A DNA stretch of 64,000 bases from Parashewanella sp049608225. Lineage in GTDB: Bacteria > Pseudomonadota > Gammaproteobacteria > Enterobacterales > Shewanellaceae. The stretch spans positions 62,001-126,000 of the forward strand of contig JBMYXI010000001.1 in NCBI GenBank assembly GCA_049608225.1, given 5' to 3'. The notes under the pieces are model-generated. The model was not told the DNA's origin. It saw nothing but the letters and a program-made list of their open reading frames with translations, and ran no database searches. Shown piece after piece: positions 1-8,691 of the stretch (positions are counted from its first letter, which is position 1; every line of letters starts with the position of its first letter). Position numbers and translations under genes: made by a program.

Positions 1-1715
1 TTAAACTCAAAGCGTTTTAGATTCGACTTTACAATGCCTTTGGTAAAACGCGTTTTCTTCGAGTAATCAACGTTTACATCAACTAAAACTGGCTGACCTG
101 TCGCACTGATCTGTTTCGCTTTCAGCATTGCCTGCTCAAGCTGCTTATTATTATCAACTCGAATGTATTCCGCACCGGTTGCCATTGCGATACCCTCAAC
201 ACGTAATCCGGTTAATTGAGTGCACGTTTTGCGGTTATAGGGTACTTCTTGAGCATGAGAAATTTGTGCAAGTTCACCATCATTAAACACACACATGATC
301 ACCCCAACGTTATAACGACTGGCTGTGATAAGCTCCATGCCAGTCATCATCACCGCGCCATCACCCACGACACCAACCACACATTTATCAGGATGAGTGA
401 GTTTAGTTGCGATGGCAGCAGGAACACAATATCCCATGCAGTTAAAATCTGTCGGCGAAAGATAATGTTTAGATTTGTGGATAGGCATCAACTCCGCTGA
501 CAAGAAAGTATGATTACCATCATCAAGTACTAAGTAGTCATCATCCGCCATCATCTTGCGTAATTCAGTAAAAAATCTCGCTGGATTTACCTTGTCCGCT
601 TTATCCGCTTTGTGCCACTCAGCCAAGTAGGCTTGCTTTTGTTGCTGAATCAGCTGAGCAAGCTCTGAATACTCATTTTGATTGAGTTGTGATTTGCGTG
701 AAACCAATTCGGATAAAAATACCTTTGCATCACATAATACCGATATTGAAGCTAAGTAATTGGCATTAAAAACATCTGAGTTTATATCAACATGAATGAG
801 ATTTTTCGGCACTTTCATCCCAAAAGAACCTGTGGGTATTTCGCTAAAGCGAGTACCAATAGCAATTAAACAATCAATGTCTTCAAAAGCTTTTTCAGCA
901 GCGGGCACAGCGTATTCACCAAACCCCATCCCCACATGTAAAGGATGGTTAGCAGGAAAGACACTTAAACCTTGCAAAGTAGTCGCAACGGGCGCACCAA
1001 GGTGTTCTGCAAGGCTAATTAATTCTGCTGTCGCTTCTTTTGCCCCCCAACCTGCAAAAATACCAATTTTTTTACTGCTATTAATAACAGAAACGACTTG
1101 TTCAAGATTTGCCGAGTCAATGACTTCAGGTAGATGCTGCTTTTCATCAAGGCGTTGACGATATTTTTCAAAATCAAACACGGGTGGTGGAGTACATTCA
1201 CCTTTAAAGAGCGCAATATTCACTGGCACTTCAATAAAAACAGGCCCTGGTTCACCGTCAATCGACAAACAGTAAGCTTCATAGAATGTTTCAACAATCT
1301 CACTGTGTTTTTCTATCTTGAATGTCGCTTTAGTGATCGGTGCGAGCACGCCATGCTGATCCATGTCGTGTAATTGATAGGCCATTCCGTCAGTTCTCAC
1401 GCCACCAGAAACGACTAACATAGGGATCCCGTCCAAATGCGCTTCTGCAATGCCACTAGCAGCATGAGTGATTCCTGCTGCTGGTACCACCATTAGTGTA
1501 CCAATACTGTCGGTTGTGCGACTAACTGCATCGGCCATGAATGCTGCACCGCCTTCGTGAGTCACCAGCATAGGTGTTATCGTTTCTGATTTATTCAATT
1601 CATCGTATATTTCGGTGTTATGTACACCTGGGATACCAAAAGTTTGCTTCACCCCAATTTGCTCTAGCGCATACCTTACTAGCCAAGCGCCTGATTTTTT
1701 TATTGTCTTGTCCAT
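1..1715 (-). CDS. Thiamine-pyrophosphate enzyme, acetolactate-synthase-like (3' end outside window)
   Basis: Uninterrupted reading frame of 571 codons with no stop before the window edge, so the last residues of the protein are missing. The N-terminal PYR domain carries the cofactor-activating glutamate in THEGGAAFMADA (about residue 53). The central domain has a Rossmann-like stretch, and the C-terminal PP domain has the TPP/metal motif GDGAMMMTG followed by VFNDGELAQ. This is the plan of acetolactate synthase, benzoylformate decarboxylase and related carboligases or decarboxylases; the substrate cannot be read from sequence. The ATG at 1715 has the Shine-Dalgarno AGGAAA. It lies 21 bp downstream of the FAD-dependent dehydrogenase and is probably co-transcribed with it. 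A housekeeping ilvB is less likely, because no small regulatory subunit gene is adjacent. Confidence 0.85.
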   Translation of the reverse strand, partial: MDKTIKKSGAWLVRYALEQIGVKQTFGIPGVHNTEIYDELNKSETITPMLVTHEGGAAFMADAVSRTTDSIGTLMVVPAAGITHAASGIAEAHLDGIPMLVVSGGVRTDGMAYQLHDMDQHGVLAPITKATFKIEKHSEIVETFYEAYCLSIDGEPGPVFIEVPVNIALFKGECTPPPVFDFEKYRQRLDEKQHLPEVIDSANLEQVVSVINSSKKIGIFAGWGAKEATAELISLAEHLGAPVATTLQGLSVFPANHPLHVGMGFGEYAVPAAEKAFEDIDCLIAIGTRFSEIPTGSFGMKVPKNLIHVDINSDVFNANYLASISVLCDAKVFLSELVSRKSQLNQNEYSELAQLIQQQKQAYLAEWHKADKADKVNPARFFTELRKMMADDDYLVLDDGNHTFLSAELMPIHKSKHYLSPTDFNCMGYCVPAAIATKLTHPDKCVVGVVGDGAVMMTGMELITASRYNVGVIMCVFNDGELAQISHAQEVPYNRKTCTQLTGLRVEGIAMATGAEYIRVDNNKQLEQAMLKAKQISATGQPVLVDVNVDYSKKTRFTKGIVKSNLKRFEF

Positions 1716-1736
1716 TGTGATTTCCTAATCGTTTCT

Positions 1737-3404
1737 TTAATTATCTTTTATTTTCGTTGCAATGTGCTGCGCTGCGATACGACCATTTAATATGGCACCA
1801 GACAAAAAAGTTCCCTCTAAAGAGCGACGCCCACAACTTCCAGCGCCACCAAAGCCAGCAGCTTCTCCTGCAGCATATAAGCCACTAATCACATTTCCTT
1901 CTTGGTTAAGCACTTGGCTATCCGTGTTCGTTTCCATTCCGCCCATACTTTTACGACTTATTACTCGTGAGCGAATTGCTATTAGCGGACCTGCGCTTTC
2001 ATCTAAAATAGTTTGCTGTTTTAACGTTCTGGCTTTGTCGCCTTTCCATTGACGCAAGCTGGCGATTTTGCGAATTTGATCATCGGTGGCAAACTGAGTG
2101 CCGCGAACGACTTGTTCATCATAGTTGTTTATATCAGTTAACATACCCGCTTTATCTACAGTAACCTCAGGTACTATCAGCTGCATTTTTTTTATGAGTT
2201 CTTCAATCGTATCTGCGACAACAATGTCTGCGGCATTGCAACATAACCAATCGATTAATTCAGGATTGCCTTTTAATGCCATTTTCAGCACACCTGCAAT
2301 ACTTCGATTTTTAAAGATTGGATTAATATGAGAGCCAGACACCGATAATTCTTTTACTGCAATGGCGCGATTCATTAATTGCCACGTATATTGATGAGGT
2401 AACTGGCCAGTTTGGGCGCAAAGTTGGTGAGTGTCATATCCAGTCACCATAGGCAGTGGCCCAACCCGACGGCCATGAGCATTTAACCAAAGTGAACTGC
2501 GCGGTGGAATGACGCTCAAACCATGGTTTTCATATTCAGGTTTAGGATGAGCAATGCCAGAAGCATAATTCCACATCCAACCCAAATTTTTAATGCTACC
2601 ACCGCCCTTTTTTAACTCATCATGCAAATAACCATCAGCATAAGGATGCGAGCCACTAAGCATGTTGTCGGGATACGAGCCATAACAATCGCTGTCCCAA
2701 TACTTTTTGACTTGTTCAAGGTTCCCATTAATGCCACCGCAACATAAAATCACGTTATCCGCAGTGAACTCAATTTTGCGCCCTGAATCCTCAGTATCAA
2801 ATGCTATGCATCCCGTCACTGTGTTGTCTTGCCAAATAAGTTGCTCAACATGACGATTAAAATGCAGCTTAAGTAGGTGTTGCTGAGGATGTTCTTTTAA
2901 CTGTTTTATCAGCGTTTGTGTTAGATGCCAGCCTGTTCCCCAAGTAATATGGTAACGAGGAACAGAGTTACCACGCTGACCTTCACCAAATCCATAATTG
3001 CCACGCTCAACCCAATGAACGATGGGAAAATATTTAATACCGAAATTGGTAAGCCAATCGAAGATATCGACTTTACAACGTTCAACGTAGGTTTTTGCCC
3101 AAGCAACACCATGTACATTGTCTTTAGGAAATTGTGCTGCTGCCATCCAATCATCTAGCGCCAGCTGTTTTGAATCTTTGATACCATTTCGGCGCTGGTG
3201 GGGCGTATCAACCAATAACATTCCCCCAAAAGCTTCGTTAGCCATGCCACCAAATTTACCTTCAGCGTCCCTGTCAATCAATGTGACGGAAATATTTGAA
3301 TCCAATAACTCAATTGCTGCGCAAATCCCAGCTATGCCACCTCCGATGATAAGTACTTGGTCGTGTTCAGGTTTTACTTTACTATTTGTTGCCTCACCGT
3401 CCAT
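1737..3404 (-). CDS. FAD-binding dehydrogenase, fumarate-reductase/ketosteroid-dehydrogenase-like flavoprotein
   Basis: Protein of 555 aa with a dinucleotide-binding motif LIIGGGIAGICAA near residue 20 and a second FAD contact near the C terminus (GLYAAGEAAGFGGAGSCG). The segment GGMLLVDTPHQRRNGIKDS and the later SVPRYHITWGTG resemble the COG3573 predicted FAD-binding dehydrogenases, relatives of 3-oxosteroid dehydrogenase and fumarate reductase flavoproteins. It is probably cytoplasmic, as no signal peptide is seen; the electron acceptor and substrate are unknown. The frame is open up to 3452, but the ATG at 3404 is preferred: AAAAGG lies 12 bp upstream, while the ATG at 3416 touches that motif. 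First gene of a likely two-gene unit with the downstream TPP enzyme. A near-perfect 16-bp palindrome lies 30 bp upstream of the start. Confidence 0.8.
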   Translation of the reverse strand: MDGEATNSKVKPEHDQVLIIGGGIAGICAAIELLDSNISVTLIDRDAEGKFGGMANEAFGGMLLVDTPHQRRNGIKDSKQLALDDWMAAAQFPKDNVHGVAWAKTYVERCKVDIFDWLTNFGIKYFPIVHWVERGNYGFGEGQRGNSVPRYHITWGTGWHLTQTLIKQLKEHPQQHLLKLHFNRHVEQLIWQDNTVTGCIAFDTEDSGRKIEFTADNVILCCGGINGNLEQVKKYWDSDCYGSYPDNMLSGSHPYADGYLHDELKKGGGSIKNLGWMWNYASGIAHPKPEYENHGLSVIPPRSSLWLNAHGRRVGPLPMVTGYDTHQLCAQTGQLPHQYTWQLMNRAIAVKELSVSGSHINPIFKNRSIAGVLKMALKGNPELIDWLCCNAADIVVADTIEELIKKMQLIVPEVTVDKAGMLTDINNYDEQVVRGTQFATDDQIRKIASLRQWKGDKARTLKQQTILDESAGPLIAIRSRVISRKSMGGMETNTDSQVLNQEGNVISGLYAAGEAAGFGGAGSCGRRSLEGTFLSGAILNGRIAAQHIATKIKDN

Positions 3405-3433
3405 TATTGCTACCATCCTTTTTAACACACAAT

Positions 3434-3449
3434 TTAAACAAGTGTTTAA
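3434..3449. promoter_or_regulatory. Candidate operator palindrome upstream of the FAD dehydrogenase
   Basis: TTAAACAAGTGTTTAA matches its reverse complement at 14 of 16 positions and lies 30 bp upstream of the chosen ATG at 3404, where a repressor could block transcription. The form resembles TetR-family operators. No regulator gene is adjacent, so the binding protein is unknown. Confidence 0.35.
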
Positions 3450-3504
3450 CAAAGATGTAAAAAATTACCACAGTGGATGGTTGAATACAAATTGAGCGAG
3501 TACT

Positions 3505-3580
3505 TTTTAGCCTCGTTCAAGTAAAAAGTTATATAACAACAGCGAAGGTGCTAAGAAGAGCCATAGCCCTTGCTATGGCG
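3505..3580. other. Intergenic stretch with possible relic of a peroxidase gene 3' end, plus hairpin
   Basis: Four words, gttcaag, taaaaagt, agcgaa and aagaagagcc, occur here in the same order and similar spacing as in the 3' end of the neighbouring Dyp peroxidase gene (3620-3672). The block therefore looks like a decayed duplicate of that gene end. Immediately after it, 3560-3579 is a perfect 8-bp hairpin (GCCATAGC, loop CCTT) without a T-tract on either side. Confidence 0.35.
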
Positions 3581-3621
3581 AGAAACGACAACAAAGGCTT
3601 AGTAAAATGGTTAGAGCACGT

Positions 3622-4554
3622 TCAAGCTTGATCGAGTAAAAAGTCCAAAGAAGGAGCGAAAAAAGAAGAGCCTGTTAACGCTTGAGTGTACTTCAGCAAG
3701 TGATCACTGTTTCCCTCATCATCTCCCATAATCATACTTCTAAGCATATCTTCAAAGTGCGTAGGTGTTCGACAAACAGAAATAAACATGAGCCCTTGCT
3801 GCGATAGCGATCCAAAAGGCATACTTTGACGTACAATTTCTTTCGATTTTCCAAAGGAATCTTTTATATTGGCGCGCTTGATATGACTGGTAGGCAATTT
3901 ATCAGCAGACGCATATTCGATATCGTCTTGCTTGGTTCTACCGATAATATCTTCTTGTACTTTTTGAGACAGCTTATGCCAGCGTTTTAATTTGTGAGCG
4001 TATTTTTGAACATGAACATAGCTACCGCCAGCAAACATTGGATCTTCTTCATCGATGAGTGCAACCTGCTGTCGGTGACGACCTTTCGGGTTTTCAGTTC
4101 CATCCACAAATCCGGTCAAGTCTCGGTTGTCCATATAGCGAAATCCTCTTTCTTCATCGACTAACTCAACTAGCCCATCTAACATTTGATTAATTTCATT
4201 AACCACTAAATGCAAAACATCATAACGATCACAACGTAAATGGAAAAACAGATCAAACTCGATGGCTGGAGCAACCAGATCATCATGTTGAACAGCCGGA
4301 AAAGGTTGTAATAATTTAGGTCGTACTGAGGGAAAAAGACTATCCCAATAATTTGCACCAACAGCCACAAAACCATTAAACGCGCTATCAGCATAAAGAT
4401 CTGTCAGTTCATAAATGTGTTGAGCAACAGAGGCGAGGCAAGGACGCAAATCCGATTCAATATTATCTACCGCATTAAACATCAAATACACACTGTGCAG
4501 ATTTCCTTCTGCACAAATGCCTAACTGCTCCCTTGGCATGGTTTCATTATCCAC
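3622..4554 (-). CDS. Dyp-type heme peroxidase (YfeX-like)
   Basis: Protein of 310 aa matching the short cytosolic Dyp peroxidases. The signature GFVDG (residues 148-152) holds the distal catalytic Asp151, and His224 in TSHIKR is the expected proximal heme ligand. C-terminal FISVCRTPTHFEDML and the closing GSSFFAPS are also family features. It oxidises dyes or porphyrin-like substrates with peroxide; the natural substrate is uncertain. No signal peptide or Tat motif. The frame opens with a GTG at 4554 preceded by GAGG at 8 bp; an ATG at 4539 is an alternative with a poorer ribosome site. No encapsulin gene is nearby. Monocistronic by spacing. Confidence 0.9.
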   Translation of the reverse strand: MDNETMPREQLGICAEGNLHSVYLMFNAVDNIESDLRPCLASVAQHIYELTDLYADSAFNGFVAVGANYWDSLFPSVRPKLLQPFPAVQHDDLVAPAIEFDLFFHLRCDRYDVLHLVVNEINQMLDGLVELVDEERGFRYMDNRDLTGFVDGTENPKGRHRQQVALIDEEDPMFAGGSYVHVQKYAHKLKRWHKLSQKVQEDIIGRTKQDDIEYASADKLPTSHIKRANIKDSFGKSKEIVRQSMPFGSLSQQGLMFISVCRTPTHFEDMLRSMIMGDDEGNSDHLLKYTQALTGSSFFAPSLDFLLDQA

Positions 4555-4626
4555 TTCATTTTCCTCTGCTTTAATCTATCTTAAACAATTAATACAATAA
4601 CATCACTTAACAATATCATTTGTGCT

Positions 4627-5001
4627 TCATTTAAATGGGTCATATGGTGCAGGTTTGCGACACATTTCAATACACATTGAGTAAGATAAGCCCCCCAACA
4701 CTTTGATAAAAGATAAAAAACAATGATAACAAGCGTATTGTTCTTTATCTAACTCTTGTTGGAATGATTCTGGTGGACGTGGTATTGCAAAGTATCTGTC
4801 ACCGATACAATAACCACAGGTTTTGTCGCCGCACTCCCAACAGATTTCAGAGAAAAAACGATGAATTGGAGACTCAGAATTACTAACCTGTCTAATAAGC
4901 TTTCTTCCGAATGCATTGTTTGATGCTCTTGGTTGCTCGCTGATACCTTCAGACGAAATTTGAGAGCTTGTAGCTTGGATCTGAATCGAACCGTAAGTCA
5001 T
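4627..5001 (-). CDS. Orphan cysteine-rich protein, possible zinc-binding, effector-like N terminus
   Basis: No family recognised. Protein of 124 aa with a Ser/Gln-rich, apparently unstructured first 35 residues, then cysteines in CWECGDKTCGYC (about residues 55-66), CYHC and two further single cysteines (IEMC, SMC). Such spacing suggests one or two zinc sites. No signal peptide or membrane segment is visible. The Ser-rich N terminus is reminiscent of type III secretion substrates, and similar ends occur on other orphans in this window, but no secretion genes are present here. Divergent from the SMI1-like gene at 5119. Confidence 0.6.
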   Translation of the reverse strand: MTYGSIQIQATSSQISSEGISEQPRASNNAFGRKLIRQVSNSESPIHRFFSEICWECGDKTCGYCIGDRYFAIPRPPESFQQELDKEQYACYHCFLSFIKVLGGLSYSMCIEMCRKPAPYDPFK

Positions 5002-5118
5002 GCCGTTGCTTCTTCACTTTACCTTGCTGTAATTTCATTAAACTAAAATATAAGCAATTGCTCAATGATATAACGGTTCAATTTGCTTATAATAAACTTT
5101 TTTTCATGTGGTATTTAA

Positions 5119-5520
5119 ATGAACGACATCATCTATCAGTTACAAGCAGTAAATCATGCAACATCGTTTCCGCTGGATTTACCCACATTCGAGCAATTAG
5201 TTGAAGTCGAAGAGCAAATTTTAATTCCTTTACCAAGTAGCCTTAAAGAATACCTGTTAAATGCAAGCGATGTTGTTTATGGTACGATTGAGCCCGTTAC
5301 TGCATCAGATCCCTACTCACATACCTATTTACCTGAAGTAACTAGTTACGCTTGGTCTCTTGGTTTACCTAGAGAATTCATCGCTATTTGCCAGCAAGGT
5401 GATAACTTTTATTGTATTGATCAGCAAGGCCAAGTTCAATTTTGGCGTCAAGGTCGCTTTGCTTCAGAGCCGTGGGAAAATATCTGGCAATGGATAGAAG
5501 AGATTTGGTTAGAGCAATAA
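5119..5520 (+). CDS. SMI1/KNR4-family protein
   Basis: Protein of 133 aa with the SMI1/KNR4 fold pattern: an N-terminal helix with VEEQILIPLPSSLKEYLL, in which a conserved Glu-Leu-Pro region precedes the core strands, then GDNFYCIDQQGQVQFW and a Trp-rich end (WENIWQWIEEIW). In bacteria this superfamily includes immunity proteins against polymorphic toxins, but stand-alone copies also exist. No toxin gene lies beside it. Its neighbour sspB is convergent, with a shared terminator-like hairpin between them. Confidence 0.75.
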   Translation: MNDIIYQLQAVNHATSFPLDLPTFEQLVEVEEQILIPLPSSLKEYLLNASDVVYGTIEPVTASDPYSHTYLPEVTSYAWSLGLPREFIAICQQGDNFYCIDQQGQVQFWRQGRFASEPWENIWQWIEEIWLEQ

Positions 5521-5548
5521 AAAAGGCCAGTTAAGATACTGACCTTTA
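5521..5548. terminator. Bidirectional terminator-like hairpin between SMI1 gene and sspB
   Basis: AAGGCCAGT, loop TAAGAT, ACTGACCTT forms a 9-bp stem with one mismatch. An A-run lies on its left and a TTTATAAATT stretch on its right. It sits exactly between two convergent stop codons. Confidence 0.5.
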
Positions 5549-5552
5549 TAAA

Positions 5553-6017
5553 TTACTTCACAACCGTTAAATGTCCACGTTTTTTAGGTGGTTTATCATC
5601 TGTTGACGGTTGTTCTACTTCTTGTTCTTGCTGTTCAACTTGTTCTGAATCAATCAACTCAATTGGTCCGTCTTGCTCTTCATCACTTGGCAAATAGGCT
5701 TCTTCCATTTCAAAAACGGTACCTGCGCCATTTTCACTTGCATAAATAGCCATAATAGAAGCCATTGGCAGCAAGATTTGATGAGGGACGCCGCCAAAGC
5801 GAGCACTAAACTCCACAAACTCATTATCCATTAATAAACCGCTAATAGCAGACTCAGCAATATTCAACACAATCTGTCCATCTTTAACAAACTGCTGAGG
5901 TACGCGAGTACCGGTCACAAATGCATCGACAACAATATGCGGTGTTAAACCATTATCCAGCAGCCATTCATAGTAAGCCCGGATCAAATAGGGACGAGTT
6001 GGAGTTAAGTCGCTCAT
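5553..6017 (-). CDS. sspB: Stringent starvation protein B, ClpXP adaptor
   Basis: Protein of 154 aa, close to the usual SspB length. The N-terminal domain (residues 1-110) that binds ssrA tags is recognisable from RPYLIRAYYEWLLDNGLTPHI and FSARFGGVPHQI. It is followed by an acidic, Gln/Glu-rich linker and the C-terminal ClpX-docking tail RGHLTVVK. Together these deliver ssrA-tagged stalled-translation products to ClpXP in the cytoplasm. The ATG at 6017 abuts the sspA stop at 6018, so the two form one operon, as is normal in gammaproteobacteria. Confidence 0.97.
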   Translation of the reverse strand: MSDLTPTRPYLIRAYYEWLLDNGLTPHIVVDAFVTGTRVPQQFVKDGQIVLNIAESAISGLLMDNEFVEFSARFGGVPHQILLPMASIMAIYASENGAGTVFEMEEAYLPSDEEQDGPIELIDSEQVEQQEQEVEQPSTDDKPPKKRGHLTVVK

Positions 6018-6650
6018 TTATAACATTCCCATTCTCATTTCACGTTCAGCTTCAGTCAAAGAAGCCTTGAATGACTCACGTTCAAATACGCGTGTCATAT
6101 AAGCATGAATATGCTGACTTGTTTGAATATCTAGCTCAATACCCAAAGAGGGCAAACGCCACAATAATGGTGCAAGATAACAATCACTCAAACCAAACTC
6201 TTCACTCATGAAGTATGGCAGTTCATCAAATACTGGTGAAATAGAAGTTAACCCTTCTTTTAACTCTTTGCGAGCCTCATCAGCATTATCATTATTACGA
6301 ATGCGCTCAACTAATGAATACCAGTCTGTATCAATTTGATACATCATTAAGCGACTTCTACCACGAGACACAGGATAAACTGGCATGAGTGGTGGATGAG
6401 GAAAGCGCTCGTCCAGATATTCCATGATAATACGTGACTCATATAATACTAACTCACGGTCAACTAATGTTGGCACTGAGTTATATGGATTAATCTCCAT
6501 TAAGTCTTCAGGCATATCATTTGGGTCGACCTGCATAACATCAACAGTGACACCTTTTTCAGCCAGCACGATACGTACTTGGTGGCTATATAGATCATCA
6601 GAACCAGAAAACATGGTCATGATTGAGCGTTTGTTGGCAGCAACAGCCAT
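6018..6650 (-). CDS. sspA: Stringent starvation protein A, RNA-polymerase-associated
   Basis: Protein of 210 aa with a glutathione-transferase fold: thioredoxin-like N-terminal domain (SGSDDLYSHQVRIVLAEKG, NPYNSVPTLVDRELVLYES) and a helical C-terminal domain. SspA binds RNA polymerase during stress and lacks transferase activity. The frame is open to 6683, but the ATG at 6650 is chosen because GGAGG lies just upstream and MAVAANKRS matches the family start. A terminator-like hairpin separates it from petC, so sspAB may have its own promoter or depend on readthrough. Confidence 0.96.
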   Translation of the reverse strand: MAVAANKRSIMTMFSGSDDLYSHQVRIVLAEKGVTVDVMQVDPNDMPEDLMEINPYNSVPTLVDRELVLYESRIIMEYLDERFPHPPLMPVYPVSRGRSRLMMYQIDTDWYSLVERIRNNDNADEARKELKEGLTSISPVFDELPYFMSEEFGLSDCYLAPLLWRLPSLGIELDIQTSQHIHAYMTRVFERESFKASLTEAEREMRMGML

Positions 6651-6668
6651 TGATACCCTCCAGAATCG

Positions 6669-6704
6669 AAAAAAAGAAAACAAACGAGGGGCAACAAAGC
6701 CCCC
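6669..6704 (-). terminator. Terminator downstream of petC
   Basis: On the minus strand GGGGC, loop TTTGTT, GCCCC is followed by a long T-rich tail that runs to the sspA ribosome-binding site. Placed between the petC stop (6742) and the sspA start (6650). Confidence 0.65.
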
Positions 6705-6741
6705 CGTCTTAGTGACTGTACATTCTAACCTTTATTTAAGA

Positions 6742-7467
6742 TTAGTGCACATCTCTCCAGTACTCTTTCTTTAACAAGTAAGAAATAATGAAGAATACAA
6801 ACAAGAACCCAAGAACATACCAACCTAATGATTGACGTTCTAAACGTACAGGTTCAGCAGAGTAAGCCAAGAAGTTTGTGATATCACGTGCTGCTTGATC
6901 AAACTCTTCAGCGCTTAAGCTACCGCCTTTCGCTTCTGTAAGTTTACAGGTTTTGTTACCTTGCTCATCCGTATCACACACTTGCTCTTGAACACCTTGC
7001 AAGCCTTGGAATACGTTAGGCATACCCACTGATGGGAATACAGTGTTGTTCACACCAAATGGGCGACTTTCATCTTTATAAAAACCCTTAAAGTATGAAT
7101 ATAACCAGTCTTCACCACGAACACGAGCAACCAAAGTTAAGTCAGGTGGCGTAGCACCAAACCACTTAGCCGCTTCTTTATGTGGGATAGAGTTAGTCAT
7201 TAGCTGACCAATCTTAGCACCATCAAGAATGTACTTGCTGCGCATATCATCAGCGGAAATACCTAAATCAGCAGCAACACGTTCATAACGCTGGTACTGT
7301 GTACTATGACAACCTGAACAGTAGTGTTGGAACAAGTCCAAACCACGTTCTAATGAAGCCTTATCGTGTAAGTCGATGTTCGCTTTTTCTAAGTGAACAT
7401 TACTACCACCGCCAGCAAATGCCATAACAGGTAGTAATGCGACTAATGCAATCAGTAATTTCTTCAT
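6742..7467 (-). CDS. petC: Cytochrome c1 of the bc1 complex
   Basis: Protein of 241 aa. A cleavable signal peptide (LLIALVALLPVMAFAGG) is followed by the covalent heme motif CSGCH near residue 52 and the methionine-ligand region VGMPNVFQG. A C-terminal membrane anchor (about 210-230) ends in LLKKEYWRDVH. It passes electrons from the Rieske centre to soluble or membrane cytochrome c on the periplasmic side. The start overlaps the petB stop by one base, indicating translational coupling within petABC. Confidence 0.97.
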   Translation of the reverse strand: MKKLLIALVALLPVMAFAGGGSNVHLEKANIDLHDKASLERGLDLFQHYCSGCHSTQYQRYERVAADLGISADDMRSKYILDGAKIGQLMTNSIPHKEAAKWFGATPPDLTLVARVRGEDWLYSYFKGFYKDESRPFGVNNTVFPSVGMPNVFQGLQGVQEQVCDTDEQGNKTCKLTEAKGGSLSAEEFDQAARDITNFLAYSAEPVRLERQSLGWYVLGFLFVFFIISYLLKKEYWRDVH

Positions 7468-8690
7468 TAGTGTGTCACCCTCGTTGGAACTGGCTTAGTT
7501 TTTTCATTTTTGCTGTATAACCACAGGAAGAAGAAGAAACCAAAGTACGTTAAGGTAAAGATACGTGCAGCAATGGTTAACTCAGGTGTTGCTGGAACGG
7601 CACCTAAATAACCAAGAATGATGAACGAAACAGCAAACTGAGCAATGTTCAATTTATGGAACATACTACGATAGCGAACTGATTTAACCTTACAACGATC
7701 TAACCAAGGTAATAAGAACAAGACTACGATAGATAGCCCCATCATGATAACGCCACCTAACTTATCTGGAACTGCACGTAAAATTGCATAGAAAGGCGTA
7801 AAGTACCAAACAGGTGCAATGTGCTCCGGCGTTTTCAGCGGGTTAGCTGGTTCAAAGTTCGGGCGCTCTAAGAAGTAACCGCCACCATCAGGAATAAAGA
7901 ACAACACATAACAGAAGACAATTAAGAATGCCGCTGTACCCATGATGTCTTTCACAGTGTAATAAGGGTGGAATGGAATGCCGTCTACAGGCCAGCCATT
8001 TTCATCTTTATTCTTTTTGATTTCTATACCATCAGGGTTATTAGAACCTACTTCATGCAATGCAACAAGGTGAAGGAACACAAGAACCACTAACACTAAT
8101 GGTAAAGCAATAACGTGCAGCGCAAAGAAACGGTTTAGTGTTGCACCAGAAATTACGTAGTCACCGCGGATCCAAAGTGTTAGGTCATCACCAATAACAG
8201 GGATTGCACCAAACAATGAAATAATTACCTGCGCACCCCAGAATGACATTTGCCCCCAAGGTAATAAGTAACCCATGAATGCTTCAGCCATCAGTACTAA
8301 GAAAATTAGCATACCGAATAGCCATAGTAATTCACGTGGTTTCTGATATGAACCATAAAGTACACCACGGAACATATGCAAATAAACCACAACGAAAAAC
8401 GCAGAAGCGCCTGTTGAGTGCATATATCGCAGTAACCAACCGTATTCAACATCACGCATGATGTATTCAACAGAAGCAAATGCACCTTCAGACGTTGGTA
8501 CATAGTTCATGGTTAACCAAATACCAGTTAATAACTGGTTTACCAGTACTAATAGCGCTAACGAGCCAAAAAAGTACCAGAAGTTAAAGTTGGTTGGTGT
8601 CGCATATTGACCTACGTGACGATTATAAGTCGCCGTCATAGGAATCCGCTCATCAACCCAACCTTGTAAATTCTTTAACATGGTCATCAT
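7467..8690 (-). CDS. petB: Cytochrome b of the bc1 complex
   Basis: Protein of 407 aa with eight predicted membrane helices. Heme ligand regions (YMHSTGASAFFVVVYLH, FALHVIALPL) and the quinol-oxidation loop are present, the latter as PVWYFTPFYAILR. This is the PVWY variant common in proteobacterial cytochrome b instead of the mitochondrial PEWY. It carries the two b hemes and the quinone sites. GGGAG lies upstream of the ATG at 8690; ATGs at 8687 and 8681 are alternatives. Second gene of petABC. Confidence 0.97.
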   Translation of the reverse strand: MMTMLKNLQGWVDERIPMTATYNRHVGQYATPTNFNFWYFFGSLALLVLVNQLLTGIWLTMNYVPTSEGAFASVEYIMRDVEYGWLLRYMHSTGASAFFVVVYLHMFRGVLYGSYQKPRELLWLFGMLIFLVLMAEAFMGYLLPWGQMSFWGAQVIISLFGAIPVIGDDLTLWIRGDYVISGATLNRFFALHVIALPLVLVVLVFLHLVALHEVGSNNPDGIEIKKNKDENGWPVDGIPFHPYYTVKDIMGTAAFLIVFCYVLFFIPDGGGYFLERPNFEPANPLKTPEHIAPVWYFTPFYAILRAVPDKLGGVIMMGLSIVVLFLLPWLDRCKVKSVRYRSMFHKLNIAQFAVSFIILGYLGAVPATPELTIAARIFTLTYFGFFFFLWLYSKNEKTKPVPTRVTH

Positions 8691-8691
8691 A

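Noticed and set aside
3560..3579. Hairpin after the peroxidase as terminator
   Set aside because: Perfect stem but no T-run in the minus or plus direction.
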